Source: Paenibacillus wynnii (GTDB taxonomy: Bacteria; Bacillota; Bacilli; Paenibacillales; Paenibacillaceae). From it: 64,000 nt of DNA. Positions 8,008-16,225 of the stretch are shown here, piece by piece. The position numbers and the translations under genes are program-made. Location of the stretch: assembly GCF_030812855.1 (NCBI RefSeq), contig NZ_JAUSTK010000018.1:29784-93783 (forward strand), given 5' to 3'. The notes under the pieces are model-generated. The model saw only the letters and a program-made list of their open reading frames with translations. It did no database searches and had not been told where the DNA came from. How positions within the stretch are numbered: the stretch's first letter is position 1; the number at the start of each line of letters is the position of its first letter.

Positions 8008-8721
8008 ATGCGTTTACGCGGAAGAAAAGGAATACGCGAAAGTCTGGAAGGACAGACCGATCTGGTCATTCTAGACCCTCGTAGTCATAAGGGACAATGG
8101 TCGGCTTTATTCGGTAATGATCATCCGATTCATGTAGAGTTTGGAATGGGCAAGGGACAGTTTATAAGTCAGATGAGCTTCAAATATCCCGACATTAACT
8201 TTATCGGTGTGGATATGTATGACGAATTGGTGCGTCGTGCCGGTGAGAAAGCAAGAGCGGTATGGGAACCTGCGGGACATGAGACACCCCCGAATCTTAA
8301 GTTGGCGCTTGCTAACATTAATTATGCGGAAGAAGTATTTGAGCCGGGAGAATTGGAGCGGATTTACCTTAATTTTAGCGATCCATGGCCAAAGGGAAAA
8401 CACGCCCGACGCCGTCTGACACATCCGCGGTTTCTCGACAAATACCGCGGATTGCTCGGGCCGCTCGGTGAGATTCATCTAAAGACGGATTCGCGCAGTC
8501 TTTTTGAGTTTTCTTTAAATGCTTTTGCTGATTTCGGACTTCAGATGAAAAACATCTCATTAGATCTGCATGCAGATGGTATTAATGAGGAGCATGTAAT
8601 GACTGAATATGAGACTAAATTCACAGGACGCGGCGTTAACATTCACCGTTGTGAAGCGATTGTTGGAGCGGAAGCGATGGAACGGTACCAAGCAATACGT
8701 ATGGAGAAATACAGACTTTAA
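8008..8721 (+). CDS. trmB: tRNA (guanine-N7)-methyltransferase
   Basis: A 237-residue TrmB that makes m7G46 in tRNA using SAM. Landmarks in order: MRLRGRKGIRESLEG at the N-terminus, HVEFGMGKGQFISQM (SAM motif I), NFIGVDMYDELV, YLNFSDPWPKGKHARRRLTH (the family signature), then LKTDSRSLFEFSL. Length is typical for Firmicute TrmB. The ATG follows GCGGAGGAGTAAGC. The gene is flanked by terminators and is probably monocistronic. Confidence 0.95.
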   Translation: MRLRGRKGIRESLEGQTDLVILDPRSHKGQWSALFGNDHPIHVEFGMGKGQFISQMSFKYPDINFIGVDMYDELVRRAGEKARAVWEPAGHETPPNLKLALANINYAEEVFEPGELERIYLNFSDPWPKGKHARRRLTHPRFLDKYRGLLGPLGEIHLKTDSRSLFEFSLNAFADFGLQMKNISLDLHADGINEEHVMTEYETKFTGRGVNIHRCEAIVGAEAMERYQAIRMEKYRL

Positions 8722-8735
8722 AGTAAAAGCCATAC

Positions 8736-8779
8736 AAAAAAGCAAGGGGCTCCTTAGCAAATAAGGGCCCTTGCTTTTT
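8736..8779 (+). terminator. Rho-independent terminator after trmB
   Basis: The arms AGCAAGGGGC and GGGCCCTTGCT are followed by T residues. The A-run before the stem would let it act also on the minus strand. Confidence 0.8.
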
Positions 8780-8856
8780 GTTGAATATCGTTAATCGGTA
8801 TTGACGTATAAAACAGCCTAAGTAAGGCAAGCGTGTTAAGATATTAAATTGTTTCT

Positions 8857-9384
8857 TTAGACCCATAGAGCAATGGTACTAAAGGCGATTGTAGTACCAA
8901 TAGCCGCACCCACAATGACATCCGAGGGGTAATGAAGCCCTAGATATATACGGGAAAAGCCGATAATGCAAGATAGCGGCAGCAGAATGATTGTAAGAAC
9001 CGGCATTAACACCATATAAGGAACTAAAAAAGCAAATATGGCGGTTGTATGGCCTGAAGGAAATGAATGATCCTTAAGTGGATTATGGAAAGTATTAGTA
9101 CCGGGAAGCGCAAGGTAAGGACGGATACGCGGATACATCCTCTTCACAATCTGTACAGGTATGTGGCTGATAGCGAGCGCAGTAAAAGCTTGAATTGCGG
9201 TTGTCTTCCAAGGCTCCGGGGCAAAGGCCCATACCATAATGTTGATTAAGATGGTACTAGTAGCACCGGCCAAATGAGTTAAATAAAATAACCAGAAGTT
9301 TAGATAACGGTTGTGTAAACGCCCGTTTATCCATTGGAAGAGATGTCGCTCCCAGGAGTGTAATTTCATCAATAAATGTCTCAT
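8857..9384 (-). CDS. PAP2-family membrane phosphatase (undecaprenyl-pyrophosphatase-like)
   Basis: A 175-residue multi-pass membrane protein of the PAP2 superfamily. All three phosphatase motifs are present: KRMYPRIRP (KxxxxxxRP), SFPSGHTTA (PSGH) and SRIYLGLHYPSD (SRxxxxxHxxxD). Candidates for the substrate are undecaprenyl diphosphate (BcrC/YwoA type) or another lipid phosphate; the active site would face the outside. Start is the ATG at 9384. The spacing of motifs and small size fit BcrC-type proteins. Confidence 0.82.
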   Translation of the reverse strand: MRHLLMKLHSWERHLFQWINGRLHNRYLNFWLFYLTHLAGATSTILINIMVWAFAPEPWKTTAIQAFTALAISHIPVQIVKRMYPRIRPYLALPGTNTFHNPLKDHSFPSGHTTAIFAFLVPYMVLMPVLTIILLPLSCIIGFSRIYLGLHYPSDVIVGAAIGTTIAFSTIALWV

Positions 9385-9526
9385 AGCTGATCCCTCCGCT
9401 AGTCCGGCCGCCAGTATTAGGCGTTAATGTGGCTATCCGTTCTTTAGCATGAAGCTGTCTTTATCATACTTTTTTCAGATACCCTATTTCAAGAAAAAGC
9501 TCAGCTTTGCACGAAAATTGACAGTT

Positions 9527-9556
9527 TTGACTTCGAACACACTTACGCATTACAAT
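9527..9556 (+). promoter_or_regulatory. Candidate promoter for the glycosyltransferase gene
   Basis: TTGACT at 9527-9532 and TACAAT at 9551-9556 with an 18-bp spacer. It lies in the 407-bp gap before the glycosyltransferase and implies a 5' leader of about 225 nt. That leader is purine-rich, and I see no known riboswitch in it. Confidence 0.45.
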
Positions 9557-9791
9557 GATTCAAGCGGCCCGAACGCGTTTAAAAGGTAACAGAGAAAACT
9601 GGGAACTTTCGGAAGGCTGAATCGAAAGAAGAACAGATGCGCGATATAAATATAAATACGGGAAAACGCTAAGGTTAACAAAAGGTTCAAGGATCTGCTT
9701 TTCAAGAATGCAACAAAAGGGTCAGACGTTACGTTCAAACAGACAGAGAGAAAAAGAAACAATAGAGTAAAAAAGGGGGCATCAAGAGGTC

Positions 9792-11030
9792 ATGACAGAT
9801 GCATTGTTTGTATCGCTCCAAGTGATCTTGGCGGCAATTGCGCTTTACCAATTTACATTCTCGATATTCGGATTGCACAAGAAGAAGAATAAGGTGAGAT
9901 TCGCGCCCGAGAAGTCGTTTGCGGTGCTCGTAGCAGCGCACAATGAAGAACAAGTTGTTGGAGCATTAATGGAGAACATGAAACAACTCAATTATCCCAA
10001 AGAATTGTATGATGTATTTGTGATTTGTGATAATTGTACAGACGGCACAGCCCGAATTGTAAAAGAACATGGCATGAACGCTTGTGTCCGTACCAATCCG
10101 AACCAAAGAGGTAAAGGATTCGCCATCGAGTGGATGCTTAAAGAATTATGGAGCATGCCTCGTGAGTACGATGCAATTGTAATGTTTGACGCCGACAATC
10201 TTGCACATACTGAATTTCTTTTGGAGATGAATAATGATCTCTGTTCAGGTGCTCGGGTTATTCAAGGATACATTGATACGAAGAATCCGGAGGATTCCTG
10301 GATTACTGCAGCCTATGGGGTTTCGTATTGGTATATCAACCGCTTGTGGCAGCTTTCCCGTCATAATTTGAATATGGCGAACTTCCTGGGCGGAACCGGA
10401 ATGTGCTTCGAGACTAATCTCTTGAAGGAAATAGGCTGGGGTGCAACGAGCCTTGTAGAGGACTTAGAATTCACGATGCGAAGTGCATCGAAGGGTGTCT
10501 ATCCAAAATTCAATTATGATGCAAAGGTGTTTGACGAAAAGCCGTTAACGTTCAAGGCGTCTTCCAGACAGCGGCTTCGCTGGATGCAGGGGCATTTTAC
10601 GGTGGCACGACGTTATTTCTTCCCTTTGTTATGGCAGAGTATTAAAGAGCGGAGCCTTACGAAGTTTGATTTGGCTATCTATGGCGCGAATGTCTATATT
10701 GTGCTGCTAACCTTCCTGATGACCGCGGTAATGTTCGTTGATATTTCGTTCTTTGATGGACCTAATATTGCGAATATATATGGTCATTTGCCATTATGGC
10801 TTAGCTATGCAGCTGTTGTTGCTAACTTGTTCACCTTCTTCATTGCTATGATTCTTGAGAAGGTCAAGTTCAAGAAGGTCTATGCGTATTTGCTGCTCTT
10901 CCCGATCTACCTAATCTCCTGGTATCCCATTACGTTCTACGCGTTCTTCACTCAGAATAACAAACAATGGAGCCATACCAAGCATACTCGCGTGGTACGA
11001 TTAGAAGAAGTGCAGAGCAAGCAGGTTTAA
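9792..11030 (+). CDS. Family 2 membrane glycosyltransferase
   Basis: A 412-residue processive-type GT2 enzyme. There is an N-terminal membrane helix (residues ~5-25), a GT-A domain with FAVLVAAHNEEQ near 44, VICDNCTDGT, the DxD motif MFDADN near 133, and the acceptor/processivity motif RQRLRWMQGH near 262-271. Three C-terminal membrane helices follow (LLTFLMTAVMFV, LFTFFIAMIL, YLLLFPIYLISWYPI). This resembles N-acetylglucosaminyl or cellulose-synthase-like transferases, but the sugar is not determinable. The ATG is preceded by AAGAGGTC. It stands alone. Confidence 0.8.
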   Translation: MTDALFVSLQVILAAIALYQFTFSIFGLHKKKNKVRFAPEKSFAVLVAAHNEEQVVGALMENMKQLNYPKELYDVFVICDNCTDGTARIVKEHGMNACVRTNPNQRGKGFAIEWMLKELWSMPREYDAIVMFDADNLAHTEFLLEMNNDLCSGARVIQGYIDTKNPEDSWITAAYGVSYWYINRLWQLSRHNLNMANFLGGTGMCFETNLLKEIGWGATSLVEDLEFTMRSASKGVYPKFNYDAKVFDEKPLTFKASSRQRLRWMQGHFTVARRYFFPLLWQSIKERSLTKFDLAIYGANVYIVLLTFLMTAVMFVDISFFDGPNIANIYGHLPLWLSYAAVVANLFTFFIAMILEKVKFKKVYAYLLLFPIYLISWYPITFYAFFTQNNKQWSHTKHTRVVRLEEVQSKQV

Positions 11031-11069
11031 GGACATGAATACTATTTTCAAAAAAATATTTAATAATTG

Positions 11070-11099
11070 TTGACATCCCTTTGGGGAATGTTGTATATT
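11070..11099 (+). promoter_or_regulatory. Sigma-A promoter of the infC operon
   Basis: A consensus TTGACA at 11070-11075 and TATATT at 11094-11099, spacer 18 bp, about 230 nt upstream of the infC start. Confidence 0.75.
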
Positions 11100-11104
11100 A
11101 TTCA

Positions 11105-11260
11105 AGTATGAAAAACATAGAGATTGCAAGAAGAAGCACCGGCTTCTCACCTGACTGGCTCTTTTGCCGGCTGGTTTTGATCTCAATGATTTATGGATGT
11201 TATAATTCATGAACGTTGATCAAACAGGGATGTCGGGCGTTAGCCGGCATCCCTTTTTAG
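11105..11260 (+). ncRNA. L20-type leader of the infC-rpmI-rplT operon
   Basis: The transcribed leader between the promoter and infC. It contains a segment with AGAAGCACCGGCTTCTCACC and a second stem (GCCGGCTGGT), then the intrinsic terminator at 11227-11258. This matches the known Firmicute design in which ribosomal protein L20 binds the infC leader and promotes premature termination. The identification rests on position, the AGCACCGGCTTCT-like segment and the attenuator; no covariance model was run. Confidence 0.7.
11227..11258 (+). terminator. Attenuator terminator ahead of infC
   Basis: The arms GGGATGTCGG and CCGGCATCCC are followed by five T residues, inside the leader and upstream of infC. 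Confidence 0.85.
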
Positions 11261-11330
11261 TTTTTTGGGATCACCGCAATCAAAATGTACAATGAGTAAA
11301 TGGTTAAGTAGATTCCGGAGGTGGAGAGTT

Positions 11331-11843
11331 ATCAGTAAGGAACATATGATCAATGATGAAATTCGGGCCAAAGAGGTTCGGTTGGTTGGTGCAGAAGGGG
11401 AACAAATCGGAATCACACCGATCCGCGAGGCGTTGCAGATGGCGATTGATCTTAATCTTGATTTAGTCAACGTAGCACCACAGGCGAAACCGCCGGTATG
11501 CCGCATCATGGATTACGGCAAGTTCCGTTATGAAACGCAGAAGAAAGAAAAGGAAGCTCGGAAGAACCAGAAGATCGTTGACATTAAGGAAGTCTGGTTC
11601 CGTGCTAACATTGAGGAACATGATTATCAGACTAAATTCCGCAATGTTCTCAAGTTTCTGGGTGAAGGCGATAAAGTGAAGTGCTCCGTACGTTTCCGCG
11701 GACGTGAGATTACACATGCGAGTATCGGCCAGAAGATTTTGGAGCGTGTAAAGAATGAAGTTGCCGATATAACTGTTGTTGAGCGCCAGCCTAAGCTGGA
11801 AGGTCGCAGCATGATTATGATTTTGGCTCCTAAACAACAATAA
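11331..11843 (+). CDS. infC: Translation initiation factor IF-3, starting at an ATC codon
   Basis: A 170-residue IF3. The N-domain runs from ISKEHMINDEIRAKEVRLV, the conserved linker signature is KPPVCRIMDYGKFRYE, and the C-domain includes VRFRGREITH and ILAPK. The start is taken as ATC at 11331: it lies seven bases after a perfect GGAGGTG and aligns with the ISKD N-terminus of B. subtilis IF3, whose gene also starts with a non-canonical (ATT) codon. Rare starts make infC sensitive to IF3 discrimination and give autoregulation. In-frame upstream codons exist (to 11265) but lack an SD. It is the first gene of infC-rpmI-rplT. Confidence 0.93.
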   Translation: MSKEHMINDEIRAKEVRLVGAEGEQIGITPIREALQMAIDLNLDLVNVAPQAKPPVCRIMDYGKFRYETQKKEKEARKNQKIVDIKEVWFRANIEEHDYQTKFRNVLKFLGEGDKVKCSVRFRGREITHASIGQKILERVKNEVADITVVERQPKLEGRSMIMILAPKQQ

Positions 11844-11902
11844 TTGGAGTCACTTGCGATGCAAAATGACGCCGCATAATATTCAAGGAGGAAACAAACA
11901 CC

Positions 11903-12103
11903 ATGCCTAAAATGAAAACACATAGCAGCCTGAAAGGCCGCTTCAAGATTACCGGAACTGGCAAAGTAACACGTTACAAAGCTCACAAGAACCACTTGCT
12001 GTCCCACAAATCGAAACGCGCTAAGCGTGTTCTGAATGGTAATCCAGTAATGGCCCCTGGGGATGTAAGACGTTTGAGACAAGGTCTAGCTAACTTGAAA
12101 TAG
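11903..12103 (+). CDS. rpmI: 50S ribosomal protein L35
   Basis: A 66-residue, highly basic protein beginning MPKMKTHSSLKGRFKITGTG, the standard bL35 N-terminus, with the expected family length. Its ATG follows CAAGGAGGAAAC. It lies between infC and rplT in the classic operon order, with gaps of 59 and 31 nt. Confidence 0.98.
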   Translation: MPKMKTHSSLKGRFKITGTGKVTRYKAHKNHLLSHKSKRAKRVLNGNPVMAPGDVRRLRQGLANLK

Positions 12104-12134
12104 TTAATCACACATTTTTGGGAGGTTTATTAAT

Positions 12135-12494
12135 ATGGCAAGAGTTAAAGGCGGATTTGTAGTTCGTCGTAGACATAAAAAAGTATTGAAGTTGGCAAAG
12201 GGTTATTTCGGTTCAAAGCACCGCATTTTTAAAACTGCTAAAGAGCAAGTAATGAAATCGATGGTTTACGCTTACCGTGACCGTCGTCAAACAAAACGTA
12301 ACTTCCGCAGACTGTGGATCGTTCGTATCAATGCAGCAGCACGTTTGAACGGCTTGTCTTACAGCAAACTTGTATACGGCCTGAAATTGGCTGGAGTAGA
12401 AGTTAACCGTAAAATGCTGGCTGATCTGGCTGTAAATGATCTTAACGCATTCAACTCCCTGGCTGTAGTAGCCAAAGAGAAAATCAACGCGTAA
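12135..12494 (+). CDS. rplT: 50S ribosomal protein L20
   Basis: A 119-residue bL20, starting [20 protein letters not shown] and including [20 protein letters not shown] and [13 protein letters not shown]. It assembles early on 23S rRNA and in Firmicutes represses its own operon by binding the infC leader. The SD is GGGAGGTTTATTA. This is the last gene of the operon, followed by a strong terminator. Confidence 0.98.
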   Translation: MARVKGGFVVRRRHKKVLKLAKGYFGSKHRIFKTAKEQVMKSMVYAYRDRRQTKRNFRRLWIVRINAAARLNGLSYSKLVYGLKLAGVEVNRKMLADLAVNDLNAFNSLAVVAKEKINA

Positions 12495-12512
12495 GTACAA
12501 TGATATAATCGA

Positions 12513-12555
12513 AAAGCACCGCTATACGGGTAACCCGCAAGCGGTGCTTTTTTTT
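12513..12555 (+). terminator. Rho-independent terminator after rplT
   Basis: The arms AAAGCACCGC and GCGGTGCTTT, with an extra inner CGGGTAACCCG stem, are followed by eight T residues. Confidence 0.9.
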
Positions 12556-12585
12556 GTCGCTAATTTAGTCATTATTGAAATTTAA

Positions 12586-13146
12586 TTACTGTATCGGGCT
12601 ATTCTGTTCCCAGTATTTCGAAGTATTCAACTGTGAGGCGAGTTTTTTACTCATGGCCCGTCTTACTTTCCGCAACTCTGCACGTTCTTCGGCCGACTGA
12701 TTCATAAGCTTTTCTTCCACAGTTTCCGGGATGATGTTTGGAACTGGCATTGGAATCCCATCTTCACCGACTGCAACAAAGGTGAGGAAGGATGTGGCTG
12801 CTACAGCACGTTCCCCTGTGTATAAATGTTCTGATATGACTTTTACAAACACCTCTATACTGGTGCGTCCAGTCCAGGTTACGAAGGATTCGAAGCAGAC
12901 TGAGTCTGTAGGTCTGATCGGCAGCAGGAAGTCAACGGAGTCCGCTGATGCTGTAACTACATTAGCCCGACAATGGCGCATGGCTGATATGGAGGCTACT
13001 TCATCTATGCCGCTCATAAGTTTTCCGCCAAAGAGAGTCTTATGGTTATTGACATCATTCGGGAATACACGACCGGTTTTGAACACACGTGATTCACGGC
13101 AGTATTTAAATGCGGGAGTCTCGGATATATCTTTATCTTCCTTCAT
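12586..13146 (-). CDS. Acyl-CoA thioesterase, hotdog fold (YkhA-like)
   Basis: A 186-residue single-hotdog acyl-CoA hydrolase of the YkhA/BACH type. Diagnostic stretches are RVFPNDVNNHKTLFGGKLMSGIDEVASI (catalytic Asn/Asp helix), VTASADSVDFLLPI and FVTWTGRTSIEVFVKV. The cytoplasmic role would be hydrolysis of acyl-CoA to free acid. Length is slightly above the ~170-residue norm because of a charged C-terminal tail. Start is the ATG at 13146 after GGAAG. It is convergent with rplT. Confidence 0.85.
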   Translation of the reverse strand: MKEDKDISETPAFKYCRESRVFKTGRVFPNDVNNHKTLFGGKLMSGIDEVASISAMRHCRANVVTASADSVDFLLPIRPTDSVCFESFVTWTGRTSIEVFVKVISEHLYTGERAVAATSFLTFVAVGEDGIPMPVPNIIPETVEEKLMNQSAEERAELRKVRRAMSKKLASQLNTSKYWEQNSPIQ

Positions 13147-13339
13147 TTGATCTAACTTCCTTTCGGGTGCAATTATAAAGATTCATACTAATAGAAAATA
13201 CATCCTTGTGCAATACTATTTTTGTATTGGATGGTTTAAAAAGAACAACGTTTTAGAGATTCCATCACATAGGCTGAAAACTATTATCACATATGGTGTC
13301 ATAGAAAGCGTTTTCTTACACCAATCCTCAAATTATTAT

Positions 13340-13352
13340 TGACCAGAGGTCA
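13340..13352. promoter_or_regulatory. Palindromic operator candidate upstream of the first BMP-type gene
   Basis: A perfect inverted repeat TGACC-AGA-GGTCA, 33 bp upstream of a TATAAT box at 13385-13390, in the 308-bp gap before the binding lipoprotein gene. A TATTATCACATATG at 13282-13295 in the same gap resembles sites near pucR (see the findings). No other feature is seen in this gap. Confidence 0.4.
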
Positions 13353-13454
13353 TTAATTGACTGGATTTTAAGGTTTTTTGCAGTTATAATTTGTACAATG
13401 GAATGTCCATGCAAAGACAGAAGACATCCAATTTCTTAAGGGGGAACACATTCG

Positions 13455-14495
13455 ATGAAAAAAGCTTTCAAACTATCGCTCGTTATGCTGCTTGCAATGA
13501 CAGTCATTCTAGCTGGTTGCGGCAAGAACAATGCTAATGAAAACGCGGCGGCTACTAATGCACCAACAAATGCTGCTAAATCCGATGTTAAGATCGGTAT
13601 GGTAACTGACGTAGGCGGTGTAAATGACAAATCCTTTAACCAATCTGCTTGGGAAGCACTGGAAGCTCTTAAGAAAGAGGCGGGTATTGAAGTTAAATAT
13701 TTGCAAAGTAAGTCCAATGCTGATTATCAGCCAAACCTTAACCAATTCATTAAAGATGGCTACAACCTAACTTGGGCTATCGGTTTTGATCTTGGAGATG
13801 CTCTTGGTACTGTGGCTAAACAGAACCCAGATGCTAACTTGGCAATCATCGACAGTGTAGTGGACGCTCCTAACGTTCAGTCCGTTACTTTCTCCGAGAA
13901 TGAAGGATCTTTCTTGGTTGGCGTTGTTGCAGGTCTTACTACTAAAACTAACAAGGTAGCCTTTATCGGTGGTATGGAAAGCCCAGTTATTAAACGTTTT
14001 GAAGTGGGCTTCACAGCCGGAGTCAAAGCAGTTAATCCTGACGCTAAAGTAACCAATACTTATGCAGGCGCTTATGACAAACCGGATATCGGTAAATCCA
14101 TGGCTACTACTTTGTACGATGCTGGTAATGACATCATTTTCCCTGCTGCTGGCGCAACTGGCAACGGTGTGTTTAATGAAGCTACTTCCCGTAACAAAGC
14201 CGGTGGAGAAAAAGTATGGGTTATCGGCGTTGATAAAGACCAATCTCTTGAGTTTGGTGACGAAGTAACTTTGACTTCCATGGTTAAACGTGTTGACGAA
14301 GCTGTTAAAATGGTTTCCCAACAAGTAATCGATGGCACGTTCAAAGGCGGCGCAGTAACCGTTCTTGGATTGAAAGATAACGGAGTAGGTCTCCCTGAAA
14401 CTTCTAAGGCTAATGTCAGTGCAGAAATTCTGGCTAAAGTTGAAGAGTTCAAAAAACAAATTATCGATGGAACAATTACTGTTCCTGCCGAGTAA
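13455..14495 (+). CDS. BMP-family substrate-binding lipoprotein of a nucleoside ABC transporter (system 1)
   Basis: A 346-residue lipoprotein. The signal peptide ends in a lipobox (VILAGC, Cys at about 22), then an Asn/Ala-rich linker, then a PnrA/BmpA-like type I periplasmic-binding fold: IGMVTDVGGVNDKSFNQSAWEAL, NADYQPNLNQFIKDGY, FSENEGSFLVGVVAG, KVAFIGGM and WVIGVDKDQ. It is anchored outside the membrane and delivers purine nucleosides; B. subtilis NupN is the closest functional precedent. It is followed by a long GC-rich stem-loop and then its ATPase and permease genes. Confidence 0.88.
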   Translation: MKKAFKLSLVMLLAMTVILAGCGKNNANENAAATNAPTNAAKSDVKIGMVTDVGGVNDKSFNQSAWEALEALKKEAGIEVKYLQSKSNADYQPNLNQFIKDGYNLTWAIGFDLGDALGTVAKQNPDANLAIIDSVVDAPNVQSVTFSENEGSFLVGVVAGLTTKTNKVAFIGGMESPVIKRFEVGFTAGVKAVNPDAKVTNTYAGAYDKPDIGKSMATTLYDAGNDIIFPAAGATGNGVFNEATSRNKAGGEKVWVIGVDKDQSLEFGDEVTLTSMVKRVDEAVKMVSQQVIDGTFKGGAVTVLGLKDNGVGLPETSKANVSAEILAKVEEFKKQIIDGTITVPAE

Positions 14496-14519
14496 TTTTG
14501 CCATAACTCTTTGTATTTG

Positions 14520-14562
14520 AACAAGGAACAAGGCCGGATACTAGCTGGCCTTGTTCCTTGTT
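14520..14562 (+). terminator. Strong stem-loop between binding-protein and ATPase genes (system 1)
   Basis: A near-perfect stem with arms ACAAGGAACAAGGCC and GGCCTTGTTCCTTGT. There is no proper T-tract after it, so it may stabilise the upstream mRNA or terminate only partially, giving more binding protein than transporter. Confidence 0.65.
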
Positions 14563-14680
14563 AACGTTTATTAGTGTATCTTAGAGATACAACACAACTT
14601 TGCGAAGTAATCTCCCGAATAAGGAGACCAACTTCCGGAGCAGTATTGCCAGTATTTTATTCTGTGATGAGGGTGATTCC

Positions 14681-16225
14681 ATGAGTGCTGCGGCTCCAGT
14701 CGTAGAGTTGAAGCAAATCACAAAGCGCTTTCCCGGTATTATCGCCAACGACTCCATAAGTCTGACATTGGAGAAGGGGGAGATTCATGCACTGCTTGGT
14801 GAAAACGGAGCGGGCAAGTCGACCTTGATGAATATTGTATTCGGTCTCTACCAGCCCGATGAAGGTAGCATCGAAATCGATGGGAAACCAGTTATAATTG
14901 ATAACCCAAATAAGGCTATTGAACTTGGTATAGGTATGGTTCACCAGCATTTCAAGCTTGTAGAGCCGTTTACGGTTACTGAAAATATTGTCCTTGGGAT
15001 GGAACCGAAGAAAGGTCTTAAAATCGACTACAAATCCGCTTCAGAACAGGTTCGCAAGCTATCCGAGCAGTATGGCCTTCAAGTGGATCCGAATGCCAAA
15101 ATCCATGATATCTCTGTAGGCATGCAGCAACGTGTAGAAATTATGAAGACACTGTATCGAGGAGCGGATATTCTCATATTCGACGAACCCACCGCCGTTC
15201 TTACGCCGCAAGAAATTATTGAGCTGATGGCCATTATGAAGCGGCTGGTTGCAGAGGGTAAATCCATTATTTTGATCACACATAAACTTAAAGAGATTAT
15301 GCAAATATCCGATCGGGTTACCATTATCCGCCGTGGTAAAGTAATTGATACTGTGCAAACCTCCAACACAAATCCGAACGAGCTGGCTGAAAAGATGGTC
15401 GGTCGCGGTGTGACATTCAAAGTGGATAAACAGGCTCCGCATGTTGGACAAGCTGTCCTCAAGTTGAATGATGTGAATAGCAAGAATAAAGATGGGATCT
15501 CCGTTTTGAACGGACTCAGTTTCGAAGTCAAAGCTGGAGAGATCCTAGGGATTGCCGGTGTAGATGGAAATGGACAGAGTGAGTTACTTCAAGCGATCAC
15601 AGGTCTGCGCAAAATTGATTCCGGTTCCATTACGATGACCGGGAAAGAAATTGCCAACCTTTCCCCGCGTGAAGTTATTGAAATGAACGTATCTCATATT
15701 CCTGAAGACCGCCATAAACATGGTCTTGTGCTTGATTTCACTGTAAGCGAGAATATGGTGTTGGAAACTTATTATAAGAGTCCGTATAACAAAAACGGCT
15801 TCTTAGATAAGGAAATTATTAATAAGCATGCTGAAGATTTGGTCAAACAGTTCGATGTACGTACGCCATCTATTGAGAACATGGCGCGTTCCTTGTCCGG
15901 CGGTAATCAGCAAAAAGCGATTATTGCTCGGGAAATAGACAAAAATCCAACCTTGCTGATAGCTGCGCAGCCTACACGCGGACTTGATGTAGGAGCGATC
16001 GAATTCGTTCAGAAGCAATTGATTGCTCAGCGGGACCAAGGCAAGGCCGTACTTCTGATTTCGTTCGAGTTGGATGAAATTATGAATGTATCCGATAGAA
16101 TAGCTGTTATTTACGAAGGACAAATTGTTGGCGAGGTATTCCCTCAGGATACGAATGATCAGGAGCTTGGGCTAATGATGGCAGGCAGCTTGAAGCGGGG
16201 AGGTAACGCAAATGCAAAGGTTTAA
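14681..16225 (+). CDS. Nucleoside ABC transporter ATPase, two nucleotide-binding domains (system 1)
   Basis: A 514-residue sugar/nucleoside-type ATPase with tandem ABC domains (NupO/RbsA-like). The first has Walker A GENGAGKST, signature-like ISVGMQQRVEI and Walker B ILIFDEPTAVL. The second has a degenerate Walker A (GVDGNGQSE), signature SLSGGNQQKAI and the altered Walker B region LIAAQPTRGLDVG. This asymmetry is normal for the family. The ATG at 14681 (MSAAAPVVELKQ) is chosen because domain homology begins just after it and GAGGG lies upstream. It overlaps the first permease gene by 14 nt. Confidence 0.9.
   Translation: MSAAAPVVELKQITKRFPGIIANDSISLTLEKGEIHALLGENGAGKSTLMNIVFGLYQPDEGSIEIDGKPVIIDNPNKAIELGIGMVHQHFKLVEPFTVTENIVLGMEPKKGLKIDYKSASEQVRKLSEQYGLQVDPNAKIHDISVGMQQRVEIMKTLYRGADILIFDEPTAVLTPQEIIELMAIMKRLVAEGKSIILITHKLKEIMQISDRVTIIRRGKVIDTVQTSNTNPNELAEKMVGRGVTFKVDKQAPHVGQAVLKLNDVNSKNKDGISVLNGLSFEVKAGEILGIAGVDGNGQSELLQAITGLRKIDSGSITMTGKEIANLSPREVIEMNVSHIPEDRHKHGLVLDFTVSENMVLETYYKSPYNKNGFLDKEIINKHAEDLVKQFDVRTPSIENMARSLSGGNQQKAIIAREIDKNPTLLIAAQPTRGLDVGAIEFVQKQLIAQRDQGKAVLLISFELDEIMNVSDRIAVIYEGQIVGEVFPQDTNDQELGLMMAGSLKRGGNANAKV

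Noticed and set aside
9557..9791. Long 5' leader of the glycosyltransferase gene as a riboswitch
   Set aside because: No conserved motif of c-di-GMP, c-di-AMP, purine or other known riboswitches could be recognised.
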